Assembly (NCBI RefSeq): GCF_949987535.1
Contig: NC_080067.1
Coordinates: 76,657,985-76,721,984 of the forward strand
Source of the DNA: Balaenoptera acutorostrata
Taxonomy: Eukaryota; Chordata; Mammalia; Artiodactyla; Balaenopteridae
DNA: 64,000 nt
Direction: 5' to 3'
The translations under genes and the position numbers were made by a program. Position 1 is the stretch's first letter; each line of letters starts with the position of its first letter. This document shows, piece after piece, positions 59,036 to 64,000 of this stretch. The notes under the pieces were generated by a model, which ran no database searches, had not been told where the DNA came from, and saw only the letters and a program-made list of their open reading frames with translations.

Positions 59036-60466
59036 TTGTTAAAGGTCGCAAACCACCATCATTACAGAAAAGATTATTTGAACATCAAAAAAGTAAGAAG
59101 AACAAAATGCCCTTTAGCTAGAATATATTTAGCTTCAAAAAAAGAAAGCAGACAGAAAGAAGGAAAGGCAGAAAGAAAGAGAAAATTCTCATGCAATATA
59201 ATCGTAATTTTTCTCAATTTACCTGTCCTCAGCAAGAACTCAGCTGGCTCCCTGTTGGGGAATCTTGGCCCCAAGCACCCTTTACTGCCTGCCTCTCTGC
59301 TGCTCTCTGCTGGCTGCTTCTTCCATCGCAAGATTCAGCTTCAGCCAAAAGGCTCCACATGCAAGCACAGTGCTTACAAAAACCCCCTGTACCCTCTTCC
59401 CATTCAGACACTCAATAACTCTCAGTTTTTCCAGGAACTTTTCTGCCTAATCAATAGAGAAGGAACAATTTCTCCCTGAAAAAGCACTGCCTCTCCCTTG
59501 AGGCTCCTCTGATGGCCACATAGGTAAGCCACAGGAGGTGGATTATACACCATGGTTGGGAAGGTCTATAACAGTGATGGCGCTTGCTGCCACTCAGGAC
59601 ACACTAGGGAAAGGGACAAGCCTCCTGGTCCTGCCACCCCATAGACCAGCATTACAGAGTTCAGCTTTAGTGTGAGACTTTATTCTCTTGATATTGCATG
59701 CACAGAATACAGATAAGAAGAAGAGGGCCTGGCTGAAGAAGGATGACGTAGCCATGGTCCCACCCATACCTGCTACCTGGGCTGTCCCTAGGCTCCTACA
59801 CGAAACCCCTGGGCATCCTGACAGAAGCCTTCTCTGACTCCTGATATGTTTCTCTATCTTAGCACCTGGCATCGTCCTCCAGTTGACGGGTTCTCACAGC
59901 TGTCCTTTCTGTGAGAAGAGGGGTGTGGTCCTCTCTACGCTCGTGTTGATTCATGATAGGGTCTGTTGAACTGAACCGTCCATGGCTGAGATGAGCAGCT
60001 TGAGAGGCAGAGCTGCCCTTCCCTGGAATGATTCCAGCCCGGAGTGAATGACCGTAGCCAGGTGTGAACATGGCCTTGAGCCCTCCCTCCTCCTTCCCCC
60101 ACCGAGAGTAAGAGAGGAGCAATTCCTATTTGTAAAGTGCCATAATATTATCAACATGCCAGTCCCCTTCCTGCTAACCCCTTTGGTCCTTGGTTCTCAA
60201 AGGCAGTTTCCAGAAGAAATCCCACTAGAAGGGACATGAGGACCCTAGGGACCATCTGGCCAGCCTCATTGAGAGGGCGAGGCCAGGTCCCCAGGTGTCT
60301 GCAGTGGGGCCTGGGTTAGAACCCAGATCTCCTGGTTTCCTTGATCACTCCTGCTGGGAGAGCTGGGACCAAAGCAAGAGGCACAGGTGAAAGGAAAAGC
60401 CTCATGGGGACACTGTGCCTCACCCGCCCCTGCCGTACCTCTAACTTCTAACCCACTGTCACTTGG
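59036..60466. other. Unique sequence
   Basis: A + frame of 147 codons (59036-59479) and others show no recognisable protein pattern. Short purine-rich A/G stretch at 59140-59185. No exon assigned. Confidence 0.5.
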
Positions 60467-60483
60467 AAATAATATGCGTTAGA

Positions 60484-62036
60484 AGCAATCTATAGATTCA
60501 ATGCAATCCCTGTCATATTACCAATGGCATTTTATACAGAACTAGAACAAAAAATCTTAAAATTTGCATGGAGACACAAAAGACTCCGAATAGCCAAAGC
60601 AATCTTAGGGAAAAAAACAGAGCTGGAGGAATCAGACTCCCTGACTGCAGACTATACTACAAAGCTACAGTAATCAAGACAATATGGTACTGGCACAAAA
60701 ACAGAAATATAGATCAATGGAACAGGATAGAAAGCCCAGACATAAACCCACACACCTATGATCAACTAATCTATGACAAAGGAGGCAAGGATATACAATG
60801 GAGAAAAGACAGTCTCTTCAATAAGTGGTGCTGGGAAAACTGGGCAGCTACATGTAAAAGAATGAAATTAGAACACTCCCTAACACCATACACAAAAATA
60901 AACTCAAAATGGATTAAAGACCTAAATGTAAGACCAGACACTATAAAACTCTTGGAGGAAAACATAGGAAGGACACTCTTTAACATAAATCACAGCAAGA
61001 TCTTCTTTGACCCACCTCCTAGAGAAATGGAAATAAAAACAAAAATAAACAAATGGGACCTAATGAAACTTCAAAGCTTTTGCACAGCAAAGGAAACTAT
61101 AAACAAGACAAAAAGACAACCCTCAGAATGGGAGAAAATATTTGCAAATGAATCAACGGACAAAGGATTAATCTCCAAAATATATAAACAGCTCACGCAG
61201 CTCAATATTAAAAAAGCAAACAACCTAATCAAAAAATGGGCAGAAGACCTAAATAGACATTTATCCGAAGAAGACATACAGATAGCCAAGAGGCACATGA
61301 AAAGCTGCTCAAAGTCACTAATTATTAGAGAAATGCTAATCAAAACTACCATGAGGTATCACCTCACACCAGTTAGAATGGGCATCATCAGAAAATCTAC
61401 AAACAACAAATGCTGAAGAGGGTGTGGAGAAAAGGGAAACTTCTCGCACTGTTGGTGGGAATGTAAACTGATACAGCCACTATGGAGAACAGTATGGTGG
61501 TTCCTTAAAAAACTAAAAATAGTACTACCATATGACCCAGCATATACACAGAGAAAAACATAATTCAAAAAGACACATGCACCCCAATGTTCATTGCAGC
61601 ACTATTTACAATAGCCAGGTCATGGAAGCAACCTAAATGCCCATCGACAGACGAATGGATAAAGAAGATATGGTACATATATACAATGGAATATTACTCA
61701 GTCATAAAAAGGAATGAAATTGGGTCATTTGTAGAGATGTGGATGGACCTAGAGACTGTCATACAGAGTGAAGTAAGTGAAGTAAGTCAGAAGGAGAAAG
61801 ACAAATATCGTATATTAACTCATATATGTGGAATCTAGAAAAATGGTACAGATGAACTGGTTTGCAAGGCAGAAATAGAGACACAGATGTAGAGAACAAA
61901 CGTAGGGACACCAAGGGGGGAAAGCAGGGGCAGGGGGTGGTGGTGGGATAAATTGGGAGATTGGGACTTACATATATACACTAATATGTGTAAAATAGAT
62001 AACTAATTAAAAAAATTATAGTTATACAGAAAAAAA
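60484..62036 (+). repeat. 5'-truncated L1 with ORF2 C-terminal part, frameshifted
   Basis: Starts within ORF2 ('tctatagattcaatgcaatc') and ends in an A-rich 3' UTR tail. The probable target duplication is 'gaaataatatgcgttaga' (about 60466-60483) and 'gaaataatatactttaga' (about 62038-62055). A 282-codon frame (60568-61416) carries the ORF2 C-terminal region (for example [18 protein letters not shown]). Its first about 14 codons are out of frame with ORF2: the true upstream frame shifts in the A-run near 60608-60615. It closes with TGA at 61414-61416, where ORF2 usually has Trp. A further piece of the C-terminus is at 61587-61838. Dead, but the least diverged L1 in the window. It lies antisense to CPN2. 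Confidence 0.9.
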
Positions 62037-62059
62037 AGAAATAATATACTTTAGAATTT

Positions 62060-62920
62060 TCCAACAAAGGTATGTAACTGGAGAATTCAGGACTTGAGTC
62101 AAAACTATGGCATCAGCGGCACAGAAAATCAAGTGTAGAGAAATCAGCTTAGGCTCAGGCAGTGGCCGGTGGGAGAGGTAGGAGAAGCTTCTCTGATGTG
62201 GGGGGCTGAGCTAGGGGGCGAGACCCACCTGCCAGCTCCCAAAGCTCTCACACCTGCATCTTGATCCTCAGAGCACATCGAGAAATTTCCAGAACAGGGA
62301 AACTGGGGGTCCCAGAGCTACAGCAATGGGTCCAAGGGCACACGACTAAGATGTGTGGGGCTAGGATCCGTCCTGATGGCCTGAGCTGTCAGCAAGGTGC
62401 TTGCAGCGACACCACAAGGCTTCTGGAACAGGAAGACCCATCCTCACGTTTTCAGGACCCAAGGTGAACATACACAGGGACCTTGCCTACCGCCTGTCCC
62501 CTTCTCTTCCCACTGGACTCTCTCCGGTACTGTGAGTAGAGATTCCACCCACGGCTGTGTCCCAGCACCTCACAAGCCTAAGGGAATGCAATTCTGTGAC
62601 GGGGTCAGCCTAGAGAAGATGGACCTCGGGAGGCATGCCACACAAGCCCTGGGTCCTGGGTACCTGAATCAGGATTTGAAATGGGGACACAGCCTCCATA
62701 TGGGCATGTCCCTTTGATCATGCAAACTTCTCACCCCTTGGGGGTGTCATGGTGAGAGGGGAGCCAGAACAGAGCCTCTAAAGTTCAGGGCAAGACCCTC
62801 TTGCCCCAGTCTACTGGGGCAAAGGAAGTGGTAGATGGTACTCACAGTGAGGGTGTGGAACACTGATAATTTCCAAATGTTCCGCTCCCAGCCCAAGACT
62901 TACTCTCACATCACTCTAGA
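62060..62920. other. Unique sequence
   Basis: Nothing recognised. Confidence 0.45.
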
Positions 62921-62924
62921 ATGG

Positions 62925-63155
62925 CTAAGAGTTTGTGCTGTGGTGTCAGACAGTCTGGGTTCAAATCTTGTCTCCATCCCTTACTAGCTGTGTGGCTTTG
63001 GCTGAATTACTTAACCTCTCCGTGCTTTGATTTCCTCATCTTCAAAACAGCAAGTTTCAATACTACCTTCCTCAAGGGGTGGTTCCGAGGGTTGAATGAG
63101 AAAATTAGTTGAAAGCTCCAAACCCAGAGCCGTGTACACAGAGAGCACTCAGCTA
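62925..63155 (+). repeat. MIR, nearly full length
   Basis: 'gagtttgtgctgtggtgtca', 'gacagtctgggttcaaatct', 'actagctgtgtggctttggc', 'atttcctcatcttcaaaaca' and 'gggttgaatgagaaaattag' run in order through the tRNA-like head, core and tail. Confidence 0.92.
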
Positions 63156-64000
63156 CATCAGCCCAGGCCAGCCCCAGCTCTGTTGTAAAGTAATCACAGG
63201 AGTCAGCTAAGGAAAAACTGGTGAGCTCATTCAAACATCTCATTTATGGGCCAGCCGGATGTCTCGCTACAGCACTTTCTGGCTCTTCTGGCCAAGGGAA
63301 ACGGGTCATTGTTTTGTCCTTGGTTTAGTGGAGCTCAGATTCTGATGTGGCCAGGATGCCCTGGACTTGGGCCTCTTCCCTGAGCCACCCTCCAGAGCAG
63401 GTCACCACAGGCTCTGGAGACCGGGAACATCCCCACCTAGGTACTGTGAAGGATGGCAGCAGAGGGGACAGTGGGGCGGCAGCCAGAAGATTCCAGCTTG
63501 TCATCTGAGAAACCACCTCTGCATTTGTGCAGAGACCAGCAAATGCCCACAAAAATGTTCCATGCCTTCAGCAAGCCAAGGAAGCCTGGCTTTTTGTGGA
63601 GGAGGGTGGAAGGGGTGACTGATTGTGAATGGACTCTTTCCTCTTCTCAGATTACTTTTGGATTGGTACATTTCTGTACCACAGCCCATCTGTCATCCAC
63701 TACAGAGCCAACCCTCACTCCTTCCAGAGGGTGACGGGAGCCCAGAGCCCGGCCCGACACCCCCAGGGGACTTGTCCCTGGACCTGGGGTATCCACATCA
63801 GGATCTGTCTCACCAACGTGGCTGGATTTTGCCCCTCGGGCTCTAGTACATCTGGGAGCAGGAAGAGGGGCTTCCAAGGCTTATCTGGAGCCCCTGACTG
63901 CCTCACCCAAGTCTCCAGGACCCCAGTCTCCTTTCCTCTCAATCAGGGAAATAAGCCAAGTGGCTGAGGCAGTGGGACCTGGGCTGGCCCCCTCCCCAGC
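63156..64000. other. Unique sequence, right edge
   Basis: No exon recognised. Several frames of 62 to 112 codons overlap on both strands. None has LRR or other recognisable motifs. It could contain the CPN2 promoter or first exon, but nothing marks it. Confidence 0.4.

Larger units (their letters stand above)
57496..64000 (-). other. CPN2: Probable CPN2 intron 1 and/or upstream flank
   Basis: In human the first CPN2 exon lies several kilobases upstream of the coding exon. No first exon or promoter could be pinned here. The segment holds a minus-strand SINE, two MIRs and a truncated L1, otherwise unique DNA. No LRR coding sequence of LRRC15 is present, so that gene starts beyond the window. 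Confidence 0.55.

Noticed and set aside
59036..59479. 147-codon + frame in the CPN2 upstream region
   Set aside because: Lys/Arg-rich start then low-complexity; no known family, and it begins at the end of a MIR.
62900..64000. 3' end of LRRC15
   Set aside because: Expected next to CPN2 by synteny, but no LRR coding sequence or poly(A) context could be seen on either strand.

Overview
The window is nuclear DNA of a mammal, most likely a cetacean. The evidence is repeat content: ten tRNA-derived SINEs of the CHR type, the class shared by whales, hippos and ruminants and very abundant in whales. They sit beside 3' ends of cetartiodactyl L1 and old mammalian repeats (L2, MIR, MER5, MLT1). The species cannot be named from this alone.

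Only one intact protein-coding gene is visible: CPN2, the regulatory 83-kDa subunit of carboxypeptidase N, on the minus strand. Its whole CDS lies in one exon (55841-57484), with a splice acceptor just upstream at 57494-57495 and a poly(A) signal at 55571-55576. The non-coding first exon lies further right and was not found; it is probably beyond the window. In human, CPN2 lies at 3q29 between HES1 and the LRRC15/GP5 cluster in the same relative orientation. Positions 1-55500 would then be the gene-poor HES1-CPN2 interval, and the right edge approaches LRRC15.

Layout. 1-3120: mostly unique sequence. 3120-14375: a repeat pile built on an old, nearly full-length L1 in + orientation, followed by a second truncated L1. 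Inserted into the first L1 are five CHR SINEs, a Tigger/MER2-like DNA transposon and a processed copy of ZCCHC9 that itself carries a sixth SINE. 14400-22000: mostly unique sequence with MIR/L2 scraps and a CpG island at 18380-19080. 22000-25065: antisense L2 broken by a SINE and an L1 3' end. 25065-36300: unique sequence, a TGGA tetranucleotide tract, an MLT1 LTR, a GATA-motif cluster, a second CpG island (35120-35710) with a palindromic CRE and a strong CTCF-like motif, then MER5 copies. 36300-55500: L2/MIR/MLT1 relics, an L1 3' end, a small promoter-like GC patch at 44500-44660, a hAT element with perfect 8-bp target duplication, further CTCF-like motifs, one LTR and two minus-strand SINEs. 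55500-57500: CPN2. 57500-64000: probable CPN2 intron 1, holding a SINE and a 5'-truncated young-looking L1.

The most notable observation is the ZCCHC9 retrocopy (8280-10110). Its 5' end is not an ordinary leader but about 175 bp antisense to the cetartiodactyl L1 5' UTR. It joins the ZCCHC9 leader exactly where the L1 antisense sequence, as I recall it, has a CAG|GTAGGT splice donor. A single pair of target duplications encloses both parts. The simplest reading is retrotransposition of a chimeric mRNA started from an L1 antisense promoter and spliced into ZCCHC9. No RNA genes, CRISPR arrays or prokaryotic features are present.
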